Assembly (NCBI GenBank): GCA_036971475.1
Contig: JBAIZL010000003.1
Coordinates: 56,581,342-56,645,341, forward strand
DNA: 64,000 bases
Reading direction: 5' to 3'
Source of the DNA: Prosapia bicincta
Taxonomy: Eukaryota > Arthropoda > Insecta > Hemiptera > Cercopidae
Below the pieces are notes generated by a model that was not told where the DNA came from, made no database searches, and saw only the letters and a list, made by a program, of their open reading frames with translations. The position numbers and the translations under genes are program-made. Positions 23,850 to 34,869 of this stretch are shown here, piece by piece. Numbering within the stretch: the first letter of the stretch is position 1; the number at the start of each line of letters is the position of its first letter.

Positions 23850-24056
23850 TAAAACAACATAGGTTATTCAAATACAAGAAGATTTATTAATTTATATTCA
23901 AAGCTTTTCGTTGGCAAACAGTACCAACATCATCAGGAATGAAAATTAATGTAATTAATTCATTAGTACCTGATGATGTTGGTACTGTTTGCCAACGAAA
24001 AGCTTTGAATATAAATTAATAAATCTTCTTGTATTTGAATAACCTATGTTGTTTTA
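23850..24056. mobile_element. Perfect foldback of Penelope-like ends (family B-like)
   Basis: An 88-bp arm at 23850-23937 is an exact inverted copy of 23969-24056, with a 31-bp spacer. Both arms carry CTGATGA, one T, GTTGG paired with CCAAC, then GAAAAGCTTTGAATA. In the right arm CTGATGA is at 23970-23976 and GAAA at 23997-24000. GAAAAGCTTTGAATA also ends the element at 30048, so the two are related. TA microsatellites flank both sides (23833-23849, 24082-24140). Perfect identity of the arms implies a young insertion or recent conversion. Confidence 0.85.
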
Positions 24057-24081
24057 AATTATTAAACAAGAAAACGTATTT

Positions 24082-24083
24082 TA

Positions 24084-24140
<57 letters not shown>
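24082..24140. repeat. (TA)n microsatellite
   Basis: About 28 TA units follow the foldback element. Confidence 0.97.
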
Positions 24141-24144
<4 letters not shown>

Positions 24145-25004
24145 TTACAATTAATATAAGTAAAGTAACATACCCTATGTGTTAAAACATCTGCTCTACC
24201 CCATAGCTATAACATAGAATCAGCTGTTTTTATGAAATCATATATTATCATTTACTTTAAGCCAAATAGGACGAAATAACTATATAGCATACCTTTCCCC
24301 TTTTGTGAAAAGTTTTCCCCAAATATAAAAGTAAAATTAATTTATTAACAAGTATTTATTGAATTGATATTTTAAAAAACTGTATCGACATCAATTGTCT
24401 TCCATTACAAGTTTCAAAAGTGTATTTGAACTTGAATGGATGAATAAAAGTAATTTTATCAACGATTTGAAAATTAATCCAGATACAAATAAAGAGAGAG
24501 TGAAGTAAAAAGAGGAATTGAAAATGGTAGTTTATTCCCTTATACCATTGACTAGATCTCTAAAGTATCTAACTTGAAATATTTACCATTTTAAAAGTAA
24601 AATCGTATTTTTATTGGGATGGTTAATTAAGGAATTTACATCGGTCCTAAAAACTTTGGCGGTGTACACCCGACCTTTTTTATTTTTGGAAATAATAAAA
24701 TGCTAGGATTTTTTATTAAAGGTTTAGACAACTCCACTAGGGGGAGGGTCCATGATCCTTCTCAACAATTCAGATGTGCTCATGTTTTTCGAAGTATTTG
24801 TCACATTTACTCTTCTTAATTTTTTTCCATATGCAAGGTTTACCGAAAATGCCAGCATAAATATACAACGCATTAAATTTACCTGTTTAAATATAAAACA
24901 ATCCATTCATGCTAACCACACTCATTTGCAACATAATAACTTATGTTAATAATCAAGAGGAAGAATATCGAGACAGCCACAGCCACCTCTAGTGACGAAT
25001 TCTT
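24141..25004. other. Unassigned sequence
   Basis: AT-rich, with no convincing gene or element. A phrase GAATCAGCTGTTTTTATG near 24218 resembles hAT subterminal sequence seen elsewhere in the window. Confidence 0.45.
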
Positions 25005-25210
25005 ATGTCCGCGATCTAGACTCTGGACAACAATAGAATCAGCTGTTTATTCGACTATTGCGTTTATTACCTTGTAGGTTATATTTTCTTAATAGTTTGA
25101 AACTTTAGTGAATGCATTGGTATTATGGCATTTTGTGTGAAGGTTTTCAAATTAAATATAAGTGTTATTGGTTTCTAATATTAATTATCTGTGAGGTTTC
25201 CTTTATTGTT
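25005..25210. mobile_element. Fragment of hAT subterminal repeat
   Basis: Similar over about 200 bp to 33628-33830, the right flank of the hAT remnant. Shared phrases include CTCTGGAC/CTTTGGAC, CAGCTGTTTATT/CAGCTGTGTTTATT, GCATTTTGTGTGAAGGT/GCATTTTCTCTGAAGGT and CAAATTAAATATAAGTG/TAAATTAAAAGTTTGTG. It is a diverged dispersed copy without coding sequence. Confidence 0.55.
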
Positions 25211-26159
25211 TTGTAAAGTTATGTTTACTACGCCAAAGAATTTACATTACTTATAAAAATAATATTTAAATTACAGAAATAATTTTATCGCATCTAATCG
25301 CATATATACCTAAGTCTAGATAAAATTATGTGTTTGTTATAGGAAACATACTTTATTTGATAAGTATTATATGATAATATGTCTATTCTTTACGAAGCAT
25401 CTCTAGCAAATACTTTAAGGCAGTGCGAGGTTATACTTTCCAAACTACAAATAATTGTAAATGCCCTAACACGTGTGCAAAGTAAGTTTGGAGCGATGTA
25501 ACTTACAATTGTTCTAATCCGTTGGTATTTTCGGTTTAATTCTGCTAACATTTAATAATAGATTTTTTAAAACTTATTGTAAATCTCTCATATTCTCCAC
25601 ACGATTTGTATTTAGTAATGACAAAAACTATTTAGGTATTCACGTAACCCTAATGACATTTCATTTCTTGTGGCGTTAATTTCTTAAAATAAATAATTCT
25701 GAAAAACACAATAAATCTAATAATATTTTAATAAGGTGATGCATAAATAAAAATGTGAGGTATTTTATCAGAAAAAACGTGTTTAAAATGTATAAAAGAG
25801 TCAAATGAACACAAATTCGAAACGTTTTGTTAGAAATAAAACAAGTTTGTTTTTCTTTGAATTTTTTGAAATTTACGTTATAAGTGTTTATATAACATTA
25901 TAAAATTTTCGTAAAACTTAAGTGATATTAATAACAAATATGAAAACATGTGAGTAAATGGAAAATTGGACACTAAAATCTTATTGAATATTTTTCTTAA
26001 AACAGAAGTATTGTTGTTGTCTTCAACGGGTAATTCAAGTTCTAGGGCAATGAGGCCTTTAAGTAGTTGCTGTAATGACAGAGACAACATAGTGAACCTA
26101 AACCTATGTAAAAGAGGGTTATAGAGGAGAACATAAAGTGTTATTATTAAAATTTGCAG
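25211..26159. other. Unassigned sequence before an exon-like segment
   Basis: AT-rich. The last ~250 bp (from about 25870) resemble 62920-63206 in order and content, for instance AAAATCTTATT, AAAACAGAA, GTTATAGA and the acceptor TTTGCAG. Confidence 0.45.
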
Positions 26160-26249
26160 TGCAAACTGATGGAGAGCCAAGCAGAGGATGACTTGAAAAA
26201 GCACCGTCAGATTTCCACAGACCCAACTCGCATCGTGCAGTGCGCAAAG
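26160..26249 (+). other. Candidate exon, related to 63207-63313
   Basis: A 90-bp segment sits between the acceptor AATTTGCAG and the donor AAAG|GTGAGT and is open in frame 0 for 30 codons, including SQAEDDLKKHRQ. The segment at 63207-63313 has the same splice sites and, in one frame, GQAENDFKKAT. Flanking sequence on both sides is also similar, including GTGAGTTGAT and TTTGCTGTA after the donor. It looks like an exon duplicated with its flanks. Lengths 90 and 107 are not equal modulo 3, so the two are not simple in-frame alternatives. I do not recognise a protein. Confidence 0.4.
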
Positions 26250-26492
26250 GTGAGTTGATGGGTTACGTATGTTTGCTGTAATGTATGACCAGTTGGGTAT
26301 TTAGTTGCCCTGTGTTCTGCTATGTAAACGCTTTTAATGAAAAGGTACAACTAGGTCAGTAAGCTTTAATCCAAGGCTGGAGTTTTATTTTAAAATAATT
26401 TTCTTTTGTTCGCCTGCTCTCTGCCCTGAAACACAATAGCCTAGGCTCTAGGCTATGCCATCAGAATATAACATACCGTATTTTTAATTTTT

Positions 26493-27470
26493 TTGTGAAA
26501 GCGACTTACCTGAAACTGTTTGTTAATAGAAGCCGTAGAAGTAACTTAACAAGCTAGCTGTGCTCCATTTATCTGTCGAAAATCTCTCATTCTCAGCAAA
26601 TTTGCAATGAAGCCCAATCGGTCTGTATCCATTGCCCAGTGTTTCTGAATACATTGGCAGGAGATACATGTCTTTATTGCACCATCGGTGAGGCGTGGTG
26701 TCGAGCTGGATGTAGAATCTAAAGGAGTCATTGTATTGAATTGAAACCTTTGTGAAGGCGACTAACCTGAAACTGTTTGTTAATAGAAGCCGCAGAAGTA
26801 ACTTGACAAGGTAGTTGCGCTCCATTTATCTGTCGAAAATCTCTCATTCTCAGCAAATTTGCAATGAAGCCCAATCGGTCTGTATCTATTTCCCAGTGTT
26901 TCCTGAATACATTGGCAGGAGATACATGTCTTTATTGCACCATCGGTGAGGCGTGGTGTCGAGCTGGATGTAGAATCTAAAGGAGTCATTGTATTGAATT
27001 GAAACCTTTGTGAAGGCGCCTAACCTGAAACCATTTGTTAATAGAAGCCGTAGAAGTAACTCAACAAGCTAGCTGTGCTCCATTTATCTGTCGAAAATCT
27101 CTCATTCTCAGCAAATTTGCAATGAAGCCCAATCGGTCTGTATCCATTGCCCAGTGTTTCTGAATACATTGGCAGGAGATACATGTCTTTATTGCACCAG
27201 CGGTGAGGCGTGGTGTCGAGCTGGATGTAGAATCTAAAGGAGTCATTGTGTTGAATTGAAACCTTTGTGAAGGCGACTAACCTGAAACCGTTTGTTAATA
27301 GAAGCCGTAGAAGTAGCTTAACAAAGTAATTGCCCACCATTTGTCTGTCTAAAATATCTCATTCTCAGCAAATGTGCAATGGAGCATAATGGCTCTGTGG
27401 CCTCTCTTCATGCTACCCAGCACCCTCCAAACCACGTGCAGGTAGTAGTCATGCATTGTCGTGGATTGGG
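26493..27470 (-). repeat. ~257-bp tandem repeat, three good units and one diverged
   Basis: ATCTGTCGAA recurs at 26571, 26828 and 27086, and a diverged form at 27342 (spacings 257, 258, 256). Units one to three are nearly identical. The fourth keeps CTCATTCTCAGCAAAT and then drifts. On the - strand each unit is open for 60-100 codons, but the period is not a multiple of three, so the units do not form one repeat protein. Also on the - strand each unit contains TTTCAG followed by GTAAGT, GTTAGT or GTTAGG, which looks like a donor site. No protein family was recognised. Confidence 0.85.
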
Positions 27471-27627
27471 GCAAAGCTGAAAAAATTGTACCCGCAATAA
27501 GAGTTACACCGAATATGCCGCCACATCCAATATTTATTGAAGCACAACGACGTAGGTACAAATAGCTGTTAATGAGGACTCGTCAAAGCGTCTTTGGGAC
27601 TCCTGTAAATAATATTTTGTTAAAATA

Positions 27628-29367
27628 TTGATGTATATATATATATATATATATGCACGAATTAATATTAAAAATAAAAGTAATGTAGCACAAAAAACAT
27701 GTAAACAAGCAGAAATTCTGTGGGTTAGAAATGAAATCAAATTTTTATATAAGAAACAAAATGAAATAACTTTTGAAATTTATAAATTACATTTAAAACT
27801 AGCATTTTTTATGGATAAAACAAAATGGGAAGAAAAATTTATTAAAATTAATATCTTTTTGTTTAAATATAGACAAAGAAAAATGAACACTCTAACCAAA
27901 AAACTAGATATATTAAAAATGAACAAAGATAAAAATAATGAAGTAATCATACAACATCATAAGTTTCACCCCAATTTTGTTAATTTAACAAATACTAAAT
28001 TCAGCCACAATGAAATAAAAATTTTAGTAAATAATAATAAAGTTAACCTTAAAAAAGATATAAAAAGAAATATTGATACAATAATAATAGATACTGAATT
28101 GGCGATCAATAAATTAAAAGTAGAGGAACAAGAAAACATGCGAATAAAAACATCACATGAAATAATAAAGTTAATTAAAAATAACAAAACTAATCATACA
28201 CAAATAAAAAAATACTCGCAAATTCATCAAATTAAACAAAAATTACAAACTAATGATCTTATTTTGACAAAAGCTGATAAAGGTAATGCTGTAGTTATTA
28301 TTGATAAACAAGAACATATAAATAAAACTGAAAATTATATATCTAAAAACCAATATACAGAAATAAATAAAGATCCCACAGACAAATATCAAAATGAAAT
28401 AAAAAATATAATAAAAACATCATCTAAATTATTTAATCAAAAATATACTAATAATTACATAAATGAGAATCCAAAAATTCCAAGATTAAATGGACTAATT
28501 AAGTTGCACAAAGAAGATAAACCAATTAGGCCATTAGTTAATTTTACAACTGCTCCTTCTTATAAAATTTCAAAATATTTGGCTGTATTACTTAAAGATA
28601 AGGTAAAATTAAATAATACTTATAATATAAAAAACTCGATTGAACTTATTGAAAAATTAAAAGATATTAAAATTGATTATAATACAAAATTAATATCATT
28701 TGATGTTACTAACATGTATAATAACATACCTATAATGAAAACACTTGAAATAATAAAAAATAATATAGATACATTTGAAAAAGATAACACATTAACACAA
28801 GAAATAATAAATACATTAAAAATCATATTAAATCAAAATTATTTTTTATATAATAATAAAATGTATAAACAAAAGGATGGATTAACAATGGGCTCTCCAA
28901 TGTCCAGCATATTATCGGAAATATTTTTACAAAATATAGACATTGGTATAAATAAGATTATTAAAACATATGATCAAAATGGACACCGGTTTAGATATGT
29001 AGATGATGGATTATACATATCAAATAATAATGGTTCAAATATTGACAAAATATTAAAATGTATAAATAATATACACGAAAATATAAAATTTACTCATGAA
29101 TTTGAATCAAAAAATAAACTAAATTATTTAGATATTACAATTAGTAGAAATAAAGAATCATTTGAATATAATATATATAGAAAACCAACGCAGACAAATC
29201 AAATAATACCTAATTATTCAAACCATCCATACAACCAAAAAATGGCAGCGCCTTATAATTTACTACATAGAATGCACAAAATACCAATGAACTTAAATGA
29301 TCAAATAAAAGAGAAAAATATAATATATCAAATTGGTTTAGAAAATGGATATAAAAAAAAACTATAG
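27628..29367 (+). CDS. Penelope-like reverse transcriptase (579 codons)
   Basis: RNA-dependent DNA polymerase of a Penelope-like element. Residues: KADKGN at 215-220 (N-terminal block of this clade); RPLVN at 301-305; FDVTNMYNNIP at 358-368 with the first catalytic Asp at 359; GLTMGSPMSS at 418-427; YVDD at 457-460 with the catalytic Asp pair; LNYLDITI at 498-505; IYRKPTQT at 516-523. All catalytic residues are intact and there is no internal stop. The first ~9 residues come from the TA repeat, so the real start is probably a later Met (62 or 86) or lies in a lost 5' part. It stops at 29365-29367 after a run of nine A. The GIY-YIG domain follows in another frame. Confidence 0.93.
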   Translation: MMYIYIYIYARINIKNKSNVAQKTCKQAEILWVRNEIKFLYKKQNEITFEIYKLHLKLAFFMDKTKWEEKFIKINIFLFKYRQRKMNTLTKKLDILKMNKDKNNEVIIQHHKFHPNFVNLTNTKFSHNEIKILVNNNKVNLKKDIKRNIDTIIIDTELAINKLKVEEQENMRIKTSHEIIKLIKNNKTNHTQIKKYSQIHQIKQKLQTNDLILTKADKGNAVVIIDKQEHINKTENYISKNQYTEINKDPTDKYQNEIKNIIKTSSKLFNQKYTNNYINENPKIPRLNGLIKLHKEDKPIRPLVNFTTAPSYKISKYLAVLLKDKVKLNNTYNIKNSIELIEKLKDIKIDYNTKLISFDVTNMYNNIPIMKTLEIIKNNIDTFEKDNTLTQEIINTLKIILNQNYFLYNNKMYKQKDGLTMGSPMSSILSEIFLQNIDIGINKIIKTYDQNGHRFRYVDDGLYISNNNGSNIDKILKCINNIHENIKFTHEFESKNKLNYLDITISRNKESFEYNIYRKPTQTNQIIPNYSNHPYNQKMAAPYNLLHRMHKIPMNLNDQIKEKNIIYQIGLENGYKKKL

Positions 29368-30080
29368 ATAAATTTAATAATAATATAATAACAAAACAGA
29401 AACTCGAAAATAATTTTGTACCTAATAAGAGAGAAAATATTTGGACAACATTTACATTCACTGGTAACGAAATAAATAAAATTACAAGATTATTTGAAGA
29501 AACAAATTTACAAATTACATATAAAACCGATAATAAAATTAAAAATTTAATAAACAATAACAAAAAACAAAATAATATGCACGAAAGAAATGGAGTATAT
29601 AATATGAAATGTCAAACTTGTAATAAATTATATGTAGGACAAACAAAAAAGAAATTAAAAGAAAGATACAAAGAACATTTAAACGCTTATATCAAACCAA
29701 ACATATACAAATCCAATTTAGCTACGCATTGTATTAATAATGGACACGAGTTTCCGGAAATAGAAAATATGAAATTAATAAAAGAATTAAATAAAGGATT
29801 AAAAATGAATATATTTGAAACATTGGAAATTTATAAGCATAAAGTTAAAGACAAATTAATTGATGAACAAATTCAAGTGAGATCAAGGCACCAAACTATT
29901 TATAAAGTCATTGATGTTATAGAAAAATTTACAAAAAGTGCAATACTTATAAACATATGATTCTTTGTAGTACATATGATTTAATTTTGTAAAAGTATTT
30001 TATTAGATAATTTTTTTTCCTGAAGATGCTGATACTATTTAATCGGCGAAAAGCTTTGAATAAATATATTCATTAAAAGT
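27632..30080 (+). mobile_element. Penelope-like retroelement, family B, nearly complete
   Basis: The element starts directly after a TA microsatellite (27632-27653) and ends before another (30148-30206). The order is reverse transcriptase, linker, GIY-YIG endonuclease, 3' end with structured motif, as in Penelope-like elements. The 3' end has CTGAAGA at 30020-30026, one T, GCTGAT (30028-30033) paired with ATCGGC (30042-30047), GAAA at 30048-30051. No long terminal repeat is seen at the left, so it is probably 5'-truncated close to the start of the coding region. A second copy of the 3' part is at 61003-61390. Confidence 0.92.
29361..29960 (+). CDS. GIY-YIG endonuclease domain of the family B element (frame-shifted from RT)
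   Basis: The frame continues from the A-run at 29353-29361 through TIDKFNNN, without a stop, to GVYNMKCQTCNKLYVGQT and stops at 29958-29960. From the Met at 29577 there are 127 codons. GVY (residues 6-8) and YVG (19-21) frame a CxxC pair; R30 and H34 lie in RYKEH, histidines follow in THCINNGH, and the metal-binding Glu is probably in NIFETLEIY. CxxC plus two His is the zinc site typical of Penelope endonucleases. In relatives this is fused to the reverse transcriptase. Here a -1 shift, or one extra A in the A-run, would fuse them again. All key residues look intact. Confidence 0.9.
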   Translation, partial: TIDKFNNNIITKQKLENNFVPNKRENIWTTFTFTGNEINKITRLFEETNLQITYKTDNKIKNLINNNKKQNNMHERNGVYNMKCQTCNKLYVGQTKKKLKERYKEHLNAYIKPNIYKSNLATHCINNGHEFPEIENMKLIKELNKGLKMNIFETLEIYKHKVKDKLIDEQIQVRSRHQTIYKVIDVIEKFTKSAILINI

Positions 30081-30142
30081 ATTCTTGTTTTTGAAATATT
30101 TTTAATTTATTAACTATATATACAAGAAAACATATCACCATA

Positions 30143-30254
<112 letters not shown>

Positions 30255-30562
30255 ACTAAGTATGTCAATACTAATTATGTCTTGTTATGTCAATACTAAT
30301 TGAAATAAATAAATTCAGAGATAAACACTGCCTATTTACTATTATTGAGCACGGTAATGGCATTTACATTATAACAAAGGCTTTCATCCTCTTCATCGCT
30401 TTCACATCCATAATCACTGCTCCTACTTGCCGATTCACTTTCCCTCACAACATCCTGGGCAAATCTGGACATGTAAACCTACTATAGTTTGCCTATATAT
30501 ATTGTCACCTTTATATATTGTCAACCAGAGTAGGCTAACAAATTCTTATCGCTGTGATATAG

Positions 30563-30850
30563 ACCAGAGGTGCTGAACCTTTTTGGAACCGTGGGCCAAT
30601 TAAGTGTTCCATTTTCTCGAGCCGGGCTGCAGGATTAAAATATCTCGAGTTCAACAATTGGAATACGTCTTATCTAGTTGTGGTTACCTTTCAAATAATA
30701 TAGCCTACATTTTATATTTTAATATAAACATACATCCTACATATACACAGCCATTTTATAATTTATGATAGCCTACATACCTGTAACAACGTATCCAGTT
30801 AACAAATTCTCTATCTTGTTAGTGTTACAATGTTGCTACTTTGTTACATT
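30563..30850. mobile_element. Solo hAT left end
   Basis: AGAGGTGCTGAACCTTTTTGG and the following ~270 bp are a direct repeat of 31260-31510 (shared TTCAACAATTGGAATA, CACAGCCATTTTATAATTTA, GTATCCAGTTAACAAATTC). It is the terminal part of the neighbouring hAT element without its body. Confidence 0.75.
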
Positions 30851-31259
30851 ATATGTAACTTAGATATATATATTACGTACATATTTACTTAAAGTAAATA
30901 TATCTCACGTTACATTTAATTTAAATAAAGTTATAAAAGCACACAAAATTATACACACATTTGGCAGCACTACAAGCTGTCTTCTTTGTGCGATTTCACA
31001 GGACAAAAAGTGCTAGTGAAATGTAAATATTTCTTCCTATATGGGTAATGTAAAATACTTGCCTTATTAGAAAACCATAAGAGCAGCCCTCTAACTGAAC
31101 AAATTATTATAAACTAATTACACTTGTACAACAAACTTTTAATTTAAAAACCTCTAATCACAACTCTAATCGAGTAAGAAATGATAATATAAACGCACTG
31201 GTCGAATAAAAACAGCTGATGACTCGATTTCCATGCAGTTTAAAGTCTAGAATTTAGAT

Positions 31260-33627
31260 TAGGGGTGCTCAAAGTTTTTGGAACGTTGGGCCACTTAAGT
31301 TTTCCTTTTCCTCGAACCAGGCCGCAAGACTAAAATAATTGTAGTTCAACAATTGGAATAGTTCTTATGTAGTTCCTACATTTTTAATTATAATGTAAGC
31401 GTACATCCCATACCTACACAGCCATTTTATAATTTATGATAGCCTACATACCTGTAACATCGTATCCAGTTAACAAATTCTCTATCTTGTTAATGTTACA
31501 ATGCTGCTACTTGCATCAAGTATTTAAAGTTTACTACACTTATTAATCATACTGCACAAGAATTCAAAACATAAAACCACTTTAAACTTGAAAATTAAAA
31601 AACATTTAATTAATTCTGAAAACTATTTATTTTAGTGGGTTATTTAACTGTTCAATGTCTATTTTAAACTTTGTAGATACTATTTCTAATGTTGATTCCA
31701 AGATAATGTCAGTTGAACGCGTACGAGCTTTAGATTTGGTAGTTTTCATAAACGAAATTGAATGCTCACAGATAAAAGTACAACGAAACAAACACGAAAT
31801 TTAAAAAAATATTTCTTGCAGATTAACCATTTCTACAGGCAAGTAATTTTTGTAGAAATCAAATAATGAAACTTCACACAGAATTTTTACTTTAACTGAA
31901 TCATGTGTTGCGGATCCAATAAGTTCCATTTGAATATTGTCTGGTGCATCCATACAATCAACACTGAACGGCGATTCAAAGATTTCAAATAACTATTCAA
32001 ATTTATTAAGACCATGAAATCTGCTTTCAAAATCTTCCTTCAAACATTATATTATGTTGCTATATTTCGAGAAGTCTAAGGTGTTAACAGCATCTGTTGA
32101 ATTCATCCCCATAAACGAAGGGAAGTTAAGCAGAACTCCATTTCTCATTTGGGCGCCCCACACTAACAACTTCTTTTCAAACGCTCTTAAACGACTCACT
32201 ATCGAGTGAATTTAATTGTCTTTGCCTTGAAGTTCAGTATTCAAATCGTTCATATGATGCATAATATTGACATAATTCACATAACCAGTCTCTTTTTTTA
32301 CATTCGAATATCGTAATACCAAGATCAGGTAGGAAAATATCAATATCTTCACAAAGACTAAACATTTAAAAGATTCTTTGAATTGGCAATGGACAAGTCC
32401 TTTTCTACAAATAGTAACCTATTTACTACTTCAGTAACAACTTTGATAACGTTATCCATCTGCAATGATTTCCAGCTCAAATTTTGTCGATGAAGAAGAC
32501 AGTGCAAAGTTATGAGCTATAGTCTTTATCAAGGTACGACACTAAACCTCTGTCTTTACCAATCATTGATGGAGCGCCATCAGTTGCCACACCGCACAGT
32601 TTAGTAATACGCACTTGCAATTCAAAACGTTCAAAAACGTCTTCTGGTAAATATCGAAACCTGTCGTTGTGCCCTTCATAGAGACCAAACTCAATAGGTC
32701 TTCAGTGATGTTAAAATCTGTATCAACGCCTCGTACAAAAATAGCAATGTACATAAAAAGCTATATCTGAAATGTCAACAGTTTCGTCTAACGTGATCGA
32801 AAACCGTTTGAATTTGAAAATTCTCTGTTTCAAAGAATTTTCAATTTAGGTTGACATATTTAATCTATCCCTCTACGACCTATTGTCGTTCGGCTTAGGC
32901 TAATCTGTGAAGCTAATTTGGTTTTATCCGGAAATAAAATATCAGCTACGGGCATTAAACATTCCTTAACTAATTGTCCATCTGCAAAAGATTTCAAATT
33001 TTTGATTAATATTTTCGAAATTTCTTTACTTGCTTTAACGAGTTTTTACTGGCATTTTTTAACAGATTTTGTTGACCTGGTTTTTTCTTTTTCAAATCGT
33101 TTACTTTGTCTATTACCGTTTGTTTGCCTTGTAAAATTACTATATGTTTTTGAATGCTTGTATTCGTATTGTGTTTTTAAATTGAAATCTTTCATGACAC
33201 CAACAGTTTCTTGGCAAACAAAACAAGTTATCTTATTTTGATATTGAATAAAAATATATAACTTATTCCAATTATCTTGAAAACGCCGATTTTCTTCGAC
33301 TTACACTGAAATCGACCCTATCACAAGGGATCAATCGTTACATGCACAACTGATTAATTCGCTCTATAAATACCTTACATCTATACATGGTCTCGTGTTA
33401 ATAAACACCTGACTAAATTCAAGAGATATTCTCCTCCCTTACTCATACACATAGAGTACATTAGGATTAAATATTTCCATAACTACGTCAGTATTGGTTG
33501 TACAATCTACATATGAACGGATTGTGCTCGCTTATCTCTTTCCCTATGGAAGCATTACATTTCACTATATTCAAAATCAACATTTTAGAGTGACATGCGG
33601 GCCGCGGTTTGTGCACACCTAATCTAA
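31260..33627 (-). mobile_element. hAT DNA transposon remnant (GTF2IRD2/Charlie-like)
   Basis: The ends TTAGATTAGGGGTGCTCAAA (from 31254) and, inverted, TTAGATTAGGTGTGCACAAA (to 33633) form the terminal repeats. The interior encodes a broken transposase on the - strand. Outside these ends, a further ~300 bp on each side (about 30950-31253 and 33634-33930) are again inverted copies of each other, so the full element may be larger. No clear 8-bp target duplication was found. Confidence 0.75.
31640..33240 (-). pseudogene. hAT transposase pseudogene with N-terminal zinc finger
   Basis: Read on the - strand. At about 33240-33160 there is a zinc-finger start (ITCFVCQETVGVMKDFNLK ... YEYKHS). Around 32815-32760 comes RFSITLDETVDISDI, with the first catalytic Asp in LDET. 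Next comes FVRGVDTDFNITEDLLSL followed by MKGTTTG (about 32745-32670), then a frameshift near 32590 and VATDGAPSMIGKDRGLVSY, the second conserved block. WGAQMRNG and FPSFMGMN follow at about 32160-32110. This order matches the GTF2IRD2/FAM200-like branch of hAT transposases. Multiple frame changes and stops make it non-functional. Confidence 0.85.
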
Positions 33628-33930
33628 GCTTTGGACTGCAAGGAAATCGGGGTTCAGCTGTGTTTATTTAATCAGTGCGTTAATTTTATCATTTCTTGTT
33701 CGACGAGAATTGTGATTATTTAAGTGGTTTTATGCATTTTCTCTGAAGGTCTTTAAATTAAAAGTTTGTGTCAAGTGTAATTAGTTTACAATAATTTGGT
33801 CAAATCGTTGCCTCCCTGATTGTCTTCTATTAAGGCAAGTATTTTACATTGACCATATAGGAAGCAATATTAAAATTTCACAAGCAACTTTGGCATGCTA
33901 TATTCGCACAAAGAAGAAAACTTGTAGTTT

Positions 33931-34236
33931 TCCCGAAACATGTATGTATAGAGAATTATATCCTGTTATCTTTAAAATATTACTTATAAATATATTATAA
34001 CCTATAGTGGTGCTATTGGAAAGATATCTTTGTGGAGTGTTATTTTATATTATCTTATTATGTTAATTGAGCACTTCAAACATTTACTTATCTAGTCTAT
34101 GCACTCTAAAGTAATTTTGGTTGTCTGGTGTTGGCATTTATAATTCATTGATATAGATTTCGGCAAAGCTTAAATTGTGAATTTTATAATAGAAAATATC
34201 GGGCATCCATTTCTATATTCTAAGCAATAAATTATA
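33931..34236. other. Unassigned sequence
   Basis: About 300 bp between the hAT flank and the CA repeat. Nothing recognised. Confidence 0.5.
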
Positions 34237-34260
34237 CACACACACACACACATGCACAAG

Positions 34261-34292
<32 letters not shown>

Positions 34293-34297
34293 CACAC

Positions 34298-34335
<38 letters not shown>

Positions 34336-34346
34336 GCACACACACA

Positions 34347-34381
<35 letters not shown>

Positions 34382-34413
34382 GCACACACACACACAAGCA
34401 CACATACACACAA

Positions 34414-34446
<33 letters not shown>

Positions 34447-34477
34447 CACACTCACTCGCACACACCCACAAACACAC

Positions 34478-34551
<74 letters not shown>
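34237..34551. repeat. (CA)n microsatellite, 315 bp, interrupted
   Basis: CA units with scattered CG, AG and TA interruptions in the first 240 bp and a pure run at the end. The long open frames of Cys-Val or His-Thr on both strands are products of the repeat, not genes. Confidence 0.98.
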
Positions 34552-34553
<2 letters not shown>

Positions 34554-34869
34554 ATGTCTCTGAGATAGGAATGCAATGATAGAAGAGATGTGAAATGGTG
34601 AAGTTTGGTATAATGCTAAAAATTTATGATATATGTTATATGGCAATACTAGTTCAGACGGCGCTAAATATGCAAAACAGCTGCAGGTATGTGTAGGGGC
34701 TGAATTTTATGTAGGTTTTTTTGAAACTATTGCCTATGTTTTTGGAGTCATTTTATTAATTTTTAAAATTACATCCCTTCTTTATGGTTTCCTTGTGTGT
34801 GTTTGTGCGTGGGAACGTTTACTTCATTTATGCGTTTCGACGTTTACTTTTCACAACGCACAATGAAAA

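Noticed and set aside
26523..27340. Three near-identical 60-100 codon - strand frames, possible repeat protein
   Set aside because: The period (256-258 bp) is not a multiple of three and each frame ends within its unit, so no continuous protein is formed. Kept only as a tandem repeat with a splice-like site.
27628..27660. TTG/ATG start of the reverse transcriptase inside the TA repeat
   Set aside because: Residues 1-9 are an artefact of (TA)n; the biological start is more likely a later Met or in lost sequence.
29210..29563. 117-codon - strand open frame
   Set aside because: Shadow of the RT-endonuclease linker; hydrophobic because the opposite strand is Lys/Asn rich.
34170..34646. Long overlapping open frames rich in Cys-Val or His-Thr on both strands
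   Set aside because: They are translations of a (CA)n microsatellite and would be open in any such repeat.
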